The notes under the pieces are model-generated. The model saw only the letters and a program-made list of their open reading frames with translations, searched no databases and was not told the DNA's origin. The translations under genes and the position numbers were made by a program. Positions 51,910 through 60,141 of a stretch of 60,141 bases of DNA are shown here, piece by piece; position 1 is the stretch's first letter, and every line of letters starts with the position of its first letter. The DNA lies in the NCBI GenBank assembly GCA_017470425.1, contig JAFUYT010000019.1, positions 1 to 60,141 on the forward strand. The letters run 5' to 3'. This DNA comes from Bacteroidaceae bacterium. Its GTDB lineage: Bacteria > Bacteroidota > Bacteroidia > Bacteroidales > Bacteroidaceae.

Positions 51910-53532
51910 TTAGAGCTTCGGGCCAGCAGCGACGAGCGCCTTGCCGGCTTCGTTGGTGGTATATTTGCCGAAGTTCTTGATGAAGCGTGCGGCGAGGTCC
52001 TTAGCCTTCTCTTCCCACTGAGCGGCATCAGCGTAGGTGTCGCGCGGGTCAAGGATGGCGGGATTCACGTTGGGCAGAGCCGTGGGCACCTCGAAGTCGA
52101 AGTAAGGAATCTTCTTCGTCTCGGCCTTCAGGATGCTACCGTCGAGGATCGCGTCGATGATGCCGCGGGTGTCGGGGATGCTGATGCGCTTGCCAGTGCC
52201 GTTCCAGCCAGTGTTGACCAGATAAGCCTTGGCGCCGCTCTTCTCCATCTTCTTGACGAGCTCCTCGGCGTACTTCGTGGGATGCAGCTCCAGGAAGGCC
52301 TGGCCGAAGCAAGCGCTGAAGGTAGGCGTGGGCTCGGTGATGCCGCGCTCTGTGCCGGCGAGCTTAGCGGTGAAGCCGCTGAGGAAGTAGTACTTCGTCT
52401 GCTCGGGGGTGAGGATGCTCACAGGAGGCAGCACGCCGAAGGCGTCGGCGCTGAGGAAGATAACGTTCTTAGCCTCGGGACCTGCACTCTTGCCGTTGAC
52501 CTTCTTCACGATCTTCTCGATGTGCTCGATGGGGTAGCTGACGCGGGTGTTCTCGGTCACGCTCTTGTCGGCGAAGTCAATCTTGCCGTCCTCGGCCACG
52601 GTGACGTTCTCCAGAAGAGCGTCGCGCTTGATGGCGCCGTAGATGTCGGGCTCGTTCTCCTTGCTGAGGTTGATGACCTTCGCGTAGCAGCCGCCTTCGA
52701 GGTTGAACACGCCCTCGTCGTCCCATCCGTGCTCGTCGTCGCCGATGAGCAGGCGCTTCGGGTCGGTGCTGAGGGTGGTCTTACCGGTACCGGAGAGGCC
52801 GAAGAAGATAGCGGTGTTCTTGCCTTCCATGTCGGTGTTGGCCGAGCAGTGCATCGAAGCGATGCCCTGGAGGGGCAGGTAGTAGTTCTGCATGGAGAAC
52901 ATACCCTTCTTCATCTCGCCACCGTACCAGGTGTTGATGATGACCTGCTCGCGGCTGGTGGTGTTGAAGGCTACGCAGGTCTCGCTGTTCAGGCCGAGTT
53001 CCTGATAGTTCTCCACCTTAGCCTTGGAGGCGTTGTAGATGACGAAGTTGGGCTCGAAGCTCTCGAGCTCAGCCTCGGTGGGCTGGATGAACATGTTCTT
53101 CACGAAGTGAGCCTGCCAAGCGACCTCGACGACGAAGCGGACGGCCAGACGGGTAGCCTCGTTGGCACCGCAGAAAGCGTCAACCACGTAGAGCTTCTTG
53201 CCGGAGAGCTCCTTCAGAGCGATGTCCTTGACCTTTGCCCAGACCTCTTCGCTCATGGGGTGGTTGTCGTTCTTGTAGCCCTCAGTGGTCCACCACACTT
53301 TGTCGTGGCTCTGAGCGTCATCGACGATGTACTTGTCCTTGGGCGAGCGGCCGGTGTAGATACCGGTCATCACGTTCACAGCGCCGAGCTCGGTTTCCTT
53401 ACCAACCTCGAAGCCTTCCAGACCTGCTTTCGTTTCCTCTTCATACAGGAACTCGTACGAAGGGTTGTAGGCAATCACGGTGCTTCCCTTGATGCCATAC
53501 TTCTCCAAAATGGAGGCGTCAAACTTTGCCAT
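51910..53532 (-). CDS. pckA: Phosphoenolpyruvate carboxykinase (ATP)
   Basis: 540 residues, the ATP-type length. It interconverts oxaloacetate and PEP; in fermenting Bacteroidetes it often runs toward oxaloacetate, fixing CO2 on the way to succinate. Motifs: [14 protein letters not shown] (substrate), [18 protein letters not shown] (P-loop kinase-1a), [26 protein letters not shown] (kinase-2 and metal site), and [14 protein letters not shown]. Single gene behind its own promoter; codon bias indicates high expression. Confidence 0.98.
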   Translation of the reverse strand: MAKFDASILEKYGIKGSTVIAYNPSYEFLYEEETKAGLEGFEVGKETELGAVNVMTGIYTGRSPKDKYIVDDAQSHDKVWWTTEGYKNDNHPMSEEVWAKVKDIALKELSGKKLYVVDAFCGANEATRLAVRFVVEVAWQAHFVKNMFIQPTEAELESFEPNFVIYNASKAKVENYQELGLNSETCVAFNTTSREQVIINTWYGGEMKKGMFSMQNYYLPLQGIASMHCSANTDMEGKNTAIFFGLSGTGKTTLSTDPKRLLIGDDEHGWDDEGVFNLEGGCYAKVINLSKENEPDIYGAIKRDALLENVTVAEDGKIDFADKSVTENTRVSYPIEHIEKIVKKVNGKSAGPEAKNVIFLSADAFGVLPPVSILTPEQTKYYFLSGFTAKLAGTERGITEPTPTFSACFGQAFLELHPTKYAEELVKKMEKSGAKAYLVNTGWNGTGKRISIPDTRGIIDAILDGSILKAETKKIPYFDFEVPTALPNVNPAILDPRDTYADAAQWEEKAKDLAARFIKNFGKYTTNEAGKALVAAGPKL

Positions 53533-53619
53533 GGGTGTATAAGTTTTTTAAGTGATGAATGAATAATGAACAATTAAATAAGGTGTTGCCTTCAGGGCAC
53601 AGTCTCCCCTACGGCGTTG

Positions 53620-53627
53620 CAAAAGTA
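53620..53627 (-). promoter_or_regulatory. pckA -7 promoter box
   Basis: TACTTTTG on the minus strand, about 87 bases before the pckA start codon; the leader is AT-rich near the start (53540-53580). Confidence 0.6.
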
Positions 53628-53764
53628 GCTTTTTCTTTCGAGGTGGCGAAAGGAAAGGCGTAAAAATTCTTTGCGCCTCCCTCACTTTTATCTTTCGTTT
53701 GCACTTTTGTAAGGCAGAATTGGCAATTTCAGCGCACATTTGTGCACAAGGGACGTCCGCGCGC

Positions 53765-55270
53765 CTACCGCGTCACCTCGGTGATGGGCTCGCCCACGCA
53801 GGCACTGGGCTGCTGGATGTGGAGCAGCTGACAGATGGTCGGGGCGATGTCGGTGATGTGCACCTCGCGGGAGGTGGCGCCGTGGGGCACGTGCCAGCCG
53901 TAGAACAGGAGGGGGATGTGGGCATCGTAGGGGTTCCACTCGCCGTGCGTCGTGCCCTGTGTGCCCATCCATGCGCCAGCCGTGTAGGTGCCGGCGTCGC
54001 AGATGACGAGGATGTCGCCGGAGCGGCGGGGGTGGTAGCCCATGAGGGCACGGTCGCGCAACAGCGGCGGCAGCGCCTGTGTGGCAGCGGTCTCGTAGTC
54101 GATGACGTAGCTGACGCCCGGCAACGTTCGCACGTAATCCACGATGGTGGCCTTCACCTTCTGGTAGTCGAGGCTCTGTGCCGCGATGGCAGCACGGTCG
54201 AGGAAGAAGCGGTAGTCATGCTCGCCAGCGATGAGGGGGCGCGTCGTGCCGAACTTACCGCGCAGGAAGGCTTCGATCTGGTTCAGCATCCCGGGGTTCT
54301 CCCAGTCGCCGGCGGGCAGGTTGTGCGAGCGCAGGAAGTCGCGGTTATGGATGGCGCCATGGTCAGCGGTCAGGAAGACGAGGCAGTTCTCGATGCCGAT
54401 GTAGCTGTCCATGACGTCGAAGAGGCGGCTGAGGTCGTTGTCGAGCGTGAGGTACGCCTCGTCGGTGTGCTCGCCGCGCGTGCCCCAGCGGTGGCCGATG
54501 ACGTCGGTCTGTGAGTAGCTGACGCAGAGCATATCGGTCTCCGCCCCCTGCCCCAGGAACTCATGTTCGATGGCCGCGATGGCCATGTCCGTGGTGATGG
54601 TGCCGCAGAGCGCCGTGAGGCCGATGTCCTTGCCGGCAGCGCGCACATCCTCGTTCTCGCTCAGTGTGCGGTTGACCTCCTGCACCCAGTCGGGCAGCTC
54701 GTCCATGTAGTAGGTGCTGCTGATGAAGCAGGAGTTGTTGGTGTCGAGCCAGTAGGCGGCATTGGCGGAGTGCCCGGCGGGCAGGATGGCGGCGCGGTCC
54801 TTGTAGCTGACGCCGATGACGCGCGAGCGGAAGTCGGTGTGCATCCGCAGCTGGTCGCCGATGGTCGTGGCGAGCATATTGCGGGGCGACATCTGTCCCT
54901 TCGAGCCCTTGCTGCCAACGGTCTGCACGGTGCTGTCGCTGCAGCAGTAGGTCTTGCGGCCATCGATGTAGAAGTTGTTGCCGCAGATGCCGTGGAAGGC
55001 GGGCGACGCGCCGGTGTAGGCCGAGGTGTGGCCGATGGCGGTGACCGTCGGTACGTAGTTGATGAGGCAGTTGTTGCAGGAGTAGCCGTTGTCGATCATC
55101 CTGCGGAAGCCGGTCTCGGAGAACTGGTCGTAGTAGCGGCTGAGGTAGTCCCACCGCATCTGATCGACGACAATGCCCACGACGAGCTTAGGACGCTGCG
55201 AGAAAGAGGTCTGGGCGATGGCGGCGACGGCCGCTGCACAGAAGGTGATGGCGAGGAGGAGTTTTTTCAT
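53765..55270 (-). CDS. PafA-like alkaline phosphatase
   Basis: 501 residues with a signal peptide (LLLAITFCAAAVAAIAQ). Alkaline-phosphatase superfamily in the PafA subgroup that uses a threonine nucleophile: metal Asp in VVDQMRWDYL, nucleophile Thr in YVPTVTAIGHTSAYTG, and metal ligands in YSQTDVIGHRWG, LTADHGAIHN and THGEWNPYDAHIPLL. It releases phosphate from diverse organic phosphates in the periplasm. PafA is constitutive in Flavobacterium and independent of phosphate supply; I see no Pho-type site here. It follows the AI-2E-type gene by 39 bp on the same strand. Confidence 0.93.
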   Translation of the reverse strand: MKKLLLAITFCAAAVAAIAQTSFSQRPKLVVGIVVDQMRWDYLSRYYDQFSETGFRRMIDNGYSCNNCLINYVPTVTAIGHTSAYTGASPAFHGICGNNFYIDGRKTYCCSDSTVQTVGSKGSKGQMSPRNMLATTIGDQLRMHTDFRSRVIGVSYKDRAAILPAGHSANAAYWLDTNNSCFISSTYYMDELPDWVQEVNRTLSENEDVRAAGKDIGLTALCGTITTDMAIAAIEHEFLGQGAETDMLCVSYSQTDVIGHRWGTRGEHTDEAYLTLDNDLSRLFDVMDSYIGIENCLVFLTADHGAIHNRDFLRSHNLPAGDWENPGMLNQIEAFLRGKFGTTRPLIAGEHDYRFFLDRAAIAAQSLDYQKVKATIVDYVRTLPGVSYVIDYETAATQALPPLLRDRALMGYHPRRSGDILVICDAGTYTAGAWMGTQGTTHGEWNPYDAHIPLLFYGWHVPHGATSREVHITDIAPTICQLLHIQQPSACVGEPITEVTR

Positions 55271-55309
55271 AGGGGGGAGGGGTTATGAGGTTTATAGAGT
55301 CGATAAGGC

Positions 55310-56398
55310 TTATGAGACTTCGGTTTCTTCGAGGACAAACCTACGGTAGTAGGAGATGAGGAGGGTGGTGAGGGGAAGGGCGATGATGAGGCCGATGAAG
55401 CCGAGCAGCGAGCCCCACACGGAGAGCGAGAGCAGGATCACGGCGGGGTTCAGGCCCATCGCGGAGCCCATGATGCGGGGCGTCAGCACCATATCCTGGA
55501 GCAGCTGCACGATACCCACGACCAGCGCGCCCAGACCGAAGATGATCCAGAAGTTCTGTCCCGTGTCCGCAGCCTTCAGCAGCGCCAGCAGCGCCATCGG
55601 CAGGAAACCCAGCGTCTGCAGGTAGGGCACCAGATTCAACAGTCCCATGAACATCCCAAGGCCGATGGCCATAGGCATCCCCACGATGAGGAAGCCGATG
55701 CTGAAGAGCACGCCCACGATGAAGGCGATCAGTCCCTGTCCGCGGAAGTAGCTGTTCATGCCCTTCTCGACATCGCTGGCCAGCTGCGTGGCGAAGGCGC
55801 GGTTCTGCTTAGGGATGAGCGTCACCCAGCCCTCGGAGATGGACTCGTAGTCCTGCAGGATGAAGAACATATAGAGGAGCACGATGAGCGATCCCACGAG
55901 GCCCACGGCGAAATCGACCGTCTGATAGACGAAGTCCCAGAGGCGGCTGAGCAGCGACTGCACGGTGTCGAGGAAGCTCTTGTCCTGCACCAGGTCGATG
56001 ATCTTCTCCTGGTAGTGGGGCACGTACTGCTCGAGCAGCTCCTTCACGTAGGGTGCCACCTGTGTGCCGTTGAGGTAGCGCTCGGAGAACTCCTCGATGA
56101 GGCCGCTCAGCTTGCTGAACTCCTCGATGGTCGGCGGGATGACGAGGGCGAAGAAGCCCGTCACGGCGGCCAGCACCAGCACCGCCGCCACGAGGATGCT
56201 GAGCGTGCGGTTGCGCAGGCGGCACTTGTATTGCAGGAAGCGCACCAGCGGGTACATCAGATAAGCCAGCAGCCACGCGATGAAGAACGGCAGCAGGACA
56301 CTGCTCAGGCGGTTGAGCAGGAAGCCCGCGCCCACCACGATCAGCGTGACGACCAGTCCCCTGATGAAGCTGTCAAAAGTAATCGGGTTCTTAAACAT
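55310..56398 (-). CDS. AI-2E family transporter (PerM-like permease)
   Basis: 362 residues with about eight membrane helices. PF01594-type features: the paired N-terminal helices (FIRGLVVTLIVVGAGFLLNRL, then VLLPFFIAWLLAYLMYP), the central soluble part with coiled character, and GLGMFMGLLNLVPYLQTLGFLPM near the C-terminus. Members export small molecules or ions; the AI-2 role is proved for few. The ATG at 56398 (MFKNPITFDSF) is chosen because the frame before it is repeat DNA. It lies between tdk and the alkaline phosphatase gene in one minus-strand run. Confidence 0.9.
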   Translation of the reverse strand: MFKNPITFDSFIRGLVVTLIVVGAGFLLNRLSSVLLPFFIAWLLAYLMYPLVRFLQYKCRLRNRTLSILVAAVLVLAAVTGFFALVIPPTIEEFSKLSGLIEEFSERYLNGTQVAPYVKELLEQYVPHYQEKIIDLVQDKSFLDTVQSLLSRLWDFVYQTVDFAVGLVGSLIVLLYMFFILQDYESISEGWVTLIPKQNRAFATQLASDVEKGMNSYFRGQGLIAFIVGVLFSIGFLIVGMPMAIGLGMFMGLLNLVPYLQTLGFLPMALLALLKAADTGQNFWIIFGLGALVVGIVQLLQDMVLTPRIMGSAMGLNPAVILLSLSVWGSLLGFIGLIIALPLTTLLISYYRRFVLEETEVS

Positions 56399-56401
56399 AA
56401 T

Positions 56402-56457
56402 CTTAACTATCAACTGTCAACTATCAACTCTCAACTATCAACTATCAACTATCAACT
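56402..56457. repeat. Heptamer array (ATCAACT) x8 filling the tdk/AI-2E junction
   Basis: Eight 7-base units on the plus strand: CTTAACT, ATCAACT, GTCAACT, ATCAACT, CTCAACT, then ATCAACT three times. It spans from 3 bases before the AI-2E-gene start to the tdk stop codon (56452-56454), which it encodes. Same family as 20077-20104 and 38923-38950. Confidence 0.85.
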
Positions 56458-57033
56458 CTCCACCGCCTCAGCGTAGCACTGGCGGCAGAGCGGTTCGTAC
56501 TCATGTGTCTCGCCGAGCATGACCTGCTTCTCGCCGGCCACGATGCGGTGGCTGACGTAGGCGAGGGCTCCGCAGTGGACGCAGATGGCGTGCACCTTCG
56601 TGACCTCGTCGGCGATGGCGCAGAGCTGCGGCATCGGCCCGAAGGGCTGCCCCTTGAAGTCCAGGTCGAGGCCCGCCACGATGACGCGTATGCCGCGGCT
56701 GGCGAGCTCATTGCAGACATCCACGATCTGGTCGTCGAAGAACTGCGCCTCGTCGATGCCCAGGACATCGCAGTCGGAACCCATCAGCAGGATGCTGGCC
56801 GCGCTCTCCACGGGTGTCGAGGGGATGGCCTTGCCCTCGTGGCTGACGACATCCTCCTCGCTGTAGCGCACGTCGATGGCGGGTTTGAAGATCTCCACCT
56901 TCTGCTTGGCGAAGGTGGCACGTTTTATGCGGCGGATGAGCTCCTCTGTCTTTCCTGAGAACATGGAGCCGCAGATGACTTCCACGCGGCCGCGCCGCAT
57001 CATCTCGCCGTTATAGTCTTTTTCGTTGGTCAT
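56452..57033 (-). CDS. tdk: Thymidine kinase
   Basis: 193 residues. Type II (zinc) thymidine kinase phosphorylating thymidine for DNA precursor salvage. P-loop [18 protein letters not shown], Walker B-like [20 protein letters not shown], and the zinc-binding cysteines in [11 protein letters not shown] and CRQCYAEA. The start at 57033 is chosen because the -7 box (57067-57074) would exclude the earlier ATG at 57069. The stop codon and last residue come from the heptamer array. Confidence 0.95.
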   Translation of the reverse strand: MTNEKDYNGEMMRRGRVEVICGSMFSGKTEELIRRIKRATFAKQKVEIFKPAIDVRYSEEDVVSHEGKAIPSTPVESAASILLMGSDCDVLGIDEAQFFDDQIVDVCNELASRGIRVIVAGLDLDFKGQPFGPMPQLCAIADEVTKVHAICVHCGALAYVSHRIVAGEKQVMLGETHEYEPLCRQCYAEAVES

Positions 57034-57066
57034 GATTGTAGGGGTGTGCCTCTCGGTTTTTGGCTT

Positions 57067-57074
57067 CAAAAGTA
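57067..57074 (-). promoter_or_regulatory. tdk -7 promoter box
   Basis: TACTTTTG on the minus strand, 33 bases before the tdk start codon. Confidence 0.6.
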
Positions 57075-57135
57075 GTACTTTCTTCCCTTACGGCCAAAGA
57101 AAAGCGCATAAAAACACGCTTAAATGCAAATAATT

Positions 57136-57163
57136 CGTAAATCGTAAATCGTAAATCGCAAAT
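57136..57163. repeat. Heptamer array (CGTAAAT) x4 over the rsmI promoter
   Basis: Units CGTAAAT three times, then CGCAAAT. It ends 6 bases before the rsmI -7 box, covering the -33 position. Confidence 0.8.
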
Positions 57164-57169
57164 ATTACA

Positions 57170-57177
57170 TACCTTTG
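57170..57177 (+). promoter_or_regulatory. rsmI -7 promoter box
   Basis: TACCTTTG, 5 bases before the GTG start of rsmI, implying a leaderless transcript. Confidence 0.65.
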
Positions 57178-57182
57178 CCGCC

Positions 57183-57878
57183 GTGTTATATATAGTACCC
57201 ACGCCCGTAGGCAATCTGGAGGACATCACGCTACGCGCCCTCCGCATCCTGAAGGAGGCCGACCTGATTCTGGCAGAGGACACGCGCACCAGCGGTCTCC
57301 TGCTGAAGCACTTCGACATCCACCGCCCCATGCTTTCCTACCACAAGTTCAACGAGCACCAGACGGTCGCCCGCATCGTGGAGCGTCTGCAGGGCGGCGA
57401 GACCATCGCCGTCGTCAGCGACGCGGGCACGCCGGGCATCAGCGACCCCGGCTTCCTCGTAGCGCGCGAGGCGGCGCGCGCCGGTGTGGAGGTGAGCTGC
57501 CTGCCGGGAGCCACGGCCTTCGTGCCGGCCCTCGTGGCCTCGGGGCTGCCCTGCGACAAGTTCTGCTTCGAGGGCTTCCTGCCCCAGAAGAAAGGGCGCC
57601 AGACACGCCTCCAGCAACTCGCCGACGAGCCCCGCACGATGGTCTTCTACGAATCGCCCCACCGCGTCGTGAAAGCCCTCCAGCAGTTCGCCGAGGTCTT
57701 CGGCGCCGAGCGCCCCGCCGCCGTCTGCCGCGAGATCTCGAAGCTCCACGAGGAGACGCTCCGCGGCACCCTCGCCGACCTCCTCGCCCACTTCACCCAG
57801 CACGAGCCCCGCGGCGAGTTCGTCATCCTCGTAGGCGGCAAGCCGGACAAAGAGCCGCAGTCGCCCGGGAAACCTTAG
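57183..57878 (+). CDS. rsmI: 16S rRNA (cytidine-1402-2'-O)-methyltransferase
   Basis: 231 residues. SAM-dependent methylation of C1402 in the 16S rRNA decoding centre. Motifs: YIVPTPVGNLEDITLRAL at the very N-terminus, LILAEDTRTSGLLL, VVSDAGTPGISDPGFL, PGATAFVPALVASGLP and FYESPHRV. The family start is this GTG: there is no room for a later one before YIVPTPVGNL. The -7 box ends 5 bases earlier, so translation is probably leaderless. Tail after residue 220 is short; the C-terminal HTH-like domain of longer relatives is absent, as in many Bacteroidetes. Confidence 0.96.
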   Translation: MLYIVPTPVGNLEDITLRALRILKEADLILAEDTRTSGLLLKHFDIHRPMLSYHKFNEHQTVARIVERLQGGETIAVVSDAGTPGISDPGFLVAREAARAGVEVSCLPGATAFVPALVASGLPCDKFCFEGFLPQKKGRQTRLQQLADEPRTMVFYESPHRVVKALQQFAEVFGAERPAAVCREISKLHEETLRGTLADLLAHFTQHEPRGEFVILVGGKPDKEPQSPGKP

Positions 57879-57908
57879 TAGCCCTATCAACCAAAACAAA
57901 TCAAGAAT

Positions 57909-58760
57909 ATGAAGAAACTCATTCTTTTGCCCCTCTGCCTCCTGGCACTGGCGGCTTGCAACGACAGCAAGAAAGCCGAAGAGCGCGCCCAGCACGAGCG
58001 CGACTCCCTCATGCAGGTAATCGACGAGAAAGAGATGGAACTCAACGACATCATGGGCTCCATCAACGAAGTACAGGAAGGCTTCCGCCTCATCAACGAG
58101 GCTGAAGGCCGCATCACCGTGGCCAACGGCAACCCCGAGGCTACCTCCTCCCGCGAAGTCATCCGCGAGAACCTCGCCTTCATCCAGCAGACCATGCAGC
58201 AGAACCGCGACAAGATCGCACAACTGCGCGAGAAGCTGAAGACCACCTCCGTCAACGTGGAGAAGCTCACCAAGACCATCGAGAACCTCACCGCGCAGCT
58301 CGACGAGCAGAACCGCCGCGTGCAGGAGCTCGAGGCACAGCTCGCCGAGAAGGACATCCAGATCGCTGAGCAGGGCGAGCAGATCAACGCCCTCAACGAG
58401 AACGTCAGCAACCTCACCGCCGACAACCAGCAGAAGCAGGAGACCATCCAGGCACAGGACAAAGACCTCCACAGCGCGTGGTTCGTCTTCGGCACCAAGG
58501 CCGAGCTCAAGGAACAGAAGATCCTCCAGAAGGGCGACGTCCTCAAGGCCAGCGACTTCAACCGCGACTACTTCACCAAGATCGACACCCGCATCGACAA
58601 GGAGATCAAGCTCTACAGCAAGAGCGCCGAGATCCTCACCAACCACCCCAGCGGCACCTACACCCTCGCCAAGGACGCCAAGGGACAGTACGTCCTGAAG
58701 ATCACTGACCCCGCCAAGTTCTGGAGCGCCAGCAAGTACCTGGTCATTCAAGTGAAGTGA
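57909..58760 (+). CDS. Coiled-coil lipoprotein of unknown function
   Basis: 283 residues. Lipobox LLALAACND near residue 18. Residues 20-190 are almost entirely heptad-repeat coiled coil (QLREKLKTTSVNVEKLTKTI, LEAQLAEKDIQIAEQGEQI), followed by a small globular domain (SAWFVFGTKAELKEQKILQK, YLVIQVK). Similar Bacteroidetes proteins exist, sometimes called Cbp1-like adhesins, without a proven role. It lies 30 bp after rsmI and overlaps hflX by 4 bases (GTGA), so the three genes form an operon. Confidence 0.85.
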   Translation: MKKLILLPLCLLALAACNDSKKAEERAQHERDSLMQVIDEKEMELNDIMGSINEVQEGFRLINEAEGRITVANGNPEATSSREVIRENLAFIQQTMQQNRDKIAQLREKLKTTSVNVEKLTKTIENLTAQLDEQNRRVQELEAQLAEKDIQIAEQGEQINALNENVSNLTADNQQKQETIQAQDKDLHSAWFVFGTKAELKEQKILQKGDVLKASDFNRDYFTKIDTRIDKEIKLYSKSAEILTNHPSGTYTLAKDAKGQYVLKITDPAKFWSASKYLVIQVK

Positions 58761-60010
58761 AAGAGTTCGTCATTACCGAAGCACAGGCAGAGACAGCCGT
58801 GCTCGTGGGGTTGATCACCCCCGAACAGGACGAGCGCAAGACGACGGAATACCTCGACGAGCTGGAGTTCCTGGCCACCACGGCCGGCGCCGTGACCGTC
58901 AAGCGCTTCACGCAGCGCGTGGGAGGCCCCAGCCAGGTGACCTACGTCGGCAAGGGCAAGCTCGACGAGATCCGCGCCTACATCCAGGCCGAGGAGGACG
59001 CGGAGCGGGAAGTCGGCATGGTCATCTTCGACGATGAACTCTCCGCCAAGCAGCTCCGCAACATCGAGCAGGTCCTGAAGGTGAAGATCCTCGACCGCAC
59101 CTCCCTCATCCTCGACATCTTCGCCATGCGCGCACAGACCGCCAACGCCAAGACGCAGGTGGAGCTCGCGCAGTACCGCTATATGCTCCCCCGCCTGCAG
59201 CGCCTCTGGACCCACCTCGAGCGCCAGGGCGGCGGCTCGGGCTCCGGCGGCGGCAAGGGCAGCGTGGGTCTGCGCGGACCGGGCGAGACACAGCTCGAGA
59301 TGGACCGCCGCATCATCCTGAACCGCATGAGCCTGCTCAAGCAGCGCCTCGCCGACATCGACCGACAGAAGAGCACACAGCGCATGGGCCGGGGGCGCAT
59401 GATCCGCGTAGCCCTCGTGGGCTACACCAACGTGGGCAAATCCACCCTCATGAACCTCCTGGCCAAGAGCGAGGTCTTCGCCGAGAACAAGCTCTTCGCC
59501 ACCCTCGACACCACCGTCCGCAAGGTCATCATCGACAACCTGCCCTTCCTGCTCTCCGACACCGTAGGCTTCATCCGCAAGCTCCCCACCGACCTCATCG
59601 ACAGCTTCAAGAGCACCCTCGACGAGGTGCGCGAGGCCGACCTCCTCGTGCACGTGGTGGATATCTCCCACCCCGACTTCGAGGAGCAGATCCGCGTCGT
59701 GGATAAGACACTCGCCGACCTCGGCTGCGCCAACAAACCCTCCATGATCATCTTCAACAAGATCGACGCCTACACCTTCACGCCCAAGGACGAGGACGAC
59801 CTCACGCCCGCCACGCGCGAGAACACACCCCTCCCCGACCTGATGAAGACATGGATGGCAAAGCTCGGCGGCGACTGCCTCTTCATCAGCGCCCGCGAGC
59901 GCCAGAACATCGAGGACCTCAAGCGCACGCTCTACGACCGCGTCCGCGAGCTCCACGTCCAGAAGTACCCCTACAACGACTTCCTCTTCCAGCACTACGA
60001 CGAGGAATAA
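58757..60010 (+). CDS. hflX: Ribosome-associated GTPase HflX
   Basis: 417 residues. It binds and can split stalled or heat-damaged ribosomes. N-terminal HflX domain (VGGPSQVTYVGKGKLDEIRAYI, then LDRTSLILDIFAMRAQTANAK), the conserved RGPGETQLEMDRR linker, then the G domain: ALVGYTNVGKSTLMNLL, DTVGFIRKLPTDLIDSF and NKID. The start is GTG 58757, overlapping the lipoprotein stop (GTGA). Last gene in the operon. Confidence 0.96.
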   Translation: MKEFVITEAQAETAVLVGLITPEQDERKTTEYLDELEFLATTAGAVTVKRFTQRVGGPSQVTYVGKGKLDEIRAYIQAEEDAEREVGMVIFDDELSAKQLRNIEQVLKVKILDRTSLILDIFAMRAQTANAKTQVELAQYRYMLPRLQRLWTHLERQGGGSGSGGGKGSVGLRGPGETQLEMDRRIILNRMSLLKQRLADIDRQKSTQRMGRGRMIRVALVGYTNVGKSTLMNLLAKSEVFAENKLFATLDTTVRKVIIDNLPFLLSDTVGFIRKLPTDLIDSFKSTLDEVREADLLVHVVDISHPDFEEQIRVVDKTLADLGCANKPSMIIFNKIDAYTFTPKDEDDLTPATRENTPLPDLMKTWMAKLGGDCLFISARERQNIEDLKRTLYDRVRELHVQKYPYNDFLFQHYDEE

Positions 60011-60025
60011 CCCGTCCCCCCGCCC

Positions 60026-60067
60026 CCCCACACGCTCCATCGCTCCCCCCCCACACGCTCCATCGCT
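60026..60067. repeat. Two direct repeats after hflX
   Basis: CCCCACACGCTCCATCGCT occurs at 60026-60044 and 60049-60067 (23-bp period) in C-rich sequence between the hflX stop and its terminator. Confidence 0.8.
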
Positions 60068-60081
60068 TCCCCCTCTCCCTC

Positions 60082-60116
60082 ACGCAGCAGCCCGCCTTTC
60101 CGGCGGGCTGCTGCGT
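60082..60116 (+). terminator. Hairpin terminator of the rsmI-hflX operon
   Basis: A 15-bp perfect stem (60082-60096 with 60102-60116) with loop TTTCC. No continuous U-run follows, so termination efficiency is uncertain. Confidence 0.7.
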
Positions 60117-60141
60117 TGTCAACAAAAAACTTTTGTGAAAA

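Overview
The window reads as chromosomal DNA of a member of the Bacteroidota, most likely a GC-rich Prevotella-like member of the Bacteroidales. Evidence: at least 18 starts of transcription units carry a Bacteroidota -7 box (TAnnTTTG); SecD and SecF are one protein; BACON domains and Por-type (T9SS-like) C-terminal domains occur; a PafA-like phosphatase, a C10-type protease relative and Bacteroidetes gene pairs (folP-dacA, rhomboid with an EEP protein, pta-ackA) are present. The genus is inferred from protein style, not proven. No rRNA, CRISPR array, prophage or complete insertion sequence is visible.

Layout. 1-4.8 kb: a surface-glycan operon (LicD transferase, acyltransferase, and one long protein joining a glycosyltransferase to a kelch-type sensor and an AraC-type DNA-binding domain) behind a promoter set in a perfect 18-bp inverted repeat. 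4.9-12.2 kb: an exported-protein operon with a C10-protease-like protein lacking its catalytic histidine, a six-BACON protein and a small T9SS-type protein. 12.3-13.8 kb: an AT-richer AAA ATPase that looks transferred. 13.9-20.6 kb: xerD, secDF, an EEP membrane protein, a rhomboid protease and HU. 20.65-21.46 kb: a non-coding region with a 22-bp phased repeat array and an AT-rich repeat block. 21.5-32 kb: a long minus-strand run of fucosidase, ackA, pta, OPT transporter, dacA, folP, zinc peptidase and typA. 32.2-36.6 kb: an Rpn-type nuclease gene, rpsO and a YfhO-like membrane protein. 36.7-42.9 kb: four tRNAs, two glycosyltransferases and a GH95 fucosidase. 42.9-53.5 kb: S41 peptidase, DUF3316-like protein, parC, rlpA, a Wza/Wzc-type polysaccharide export pair and pckA. 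53.7-60.1 kb: alkaline phosphatase, AI-2E-type permease, tdk, rsmI, a coiled-coil lipoprotein and hflX.

How the genes fit together: two fucosidases (GH29, GH95) and secreted BACON proteins suggest use of host or dietary glycans. pta, ackA and pckA are the acetate and C4 branches of anaerobic sugar fermentation. LicD, acyltransferase, glycosyltransferase and Wza/Wzc genes build and export a surface polysaccharide.

The most unusual content is repeat DNA. (1) A palindromic element of about 105-114 bp sits in frame, in the same orientation, inside loops of two unrelated membrane proteins (acyltransferase and OPT transporter), resembling in behaviour the Rickettsia palindromic elements. (2) A second GC-rich hairpin repeat occurs four times, twice inside N-terminal coding sequence. 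(3) Short 7-, 8- or about 11-bp tandem arrays fill gene junctions and supply the stop codons of pta, folP, tdk and rlpA. (4) Beside HU lies an array of sixteen 22-bp units in which units 10 and 13 are palindromes exactly 66 bp apart.
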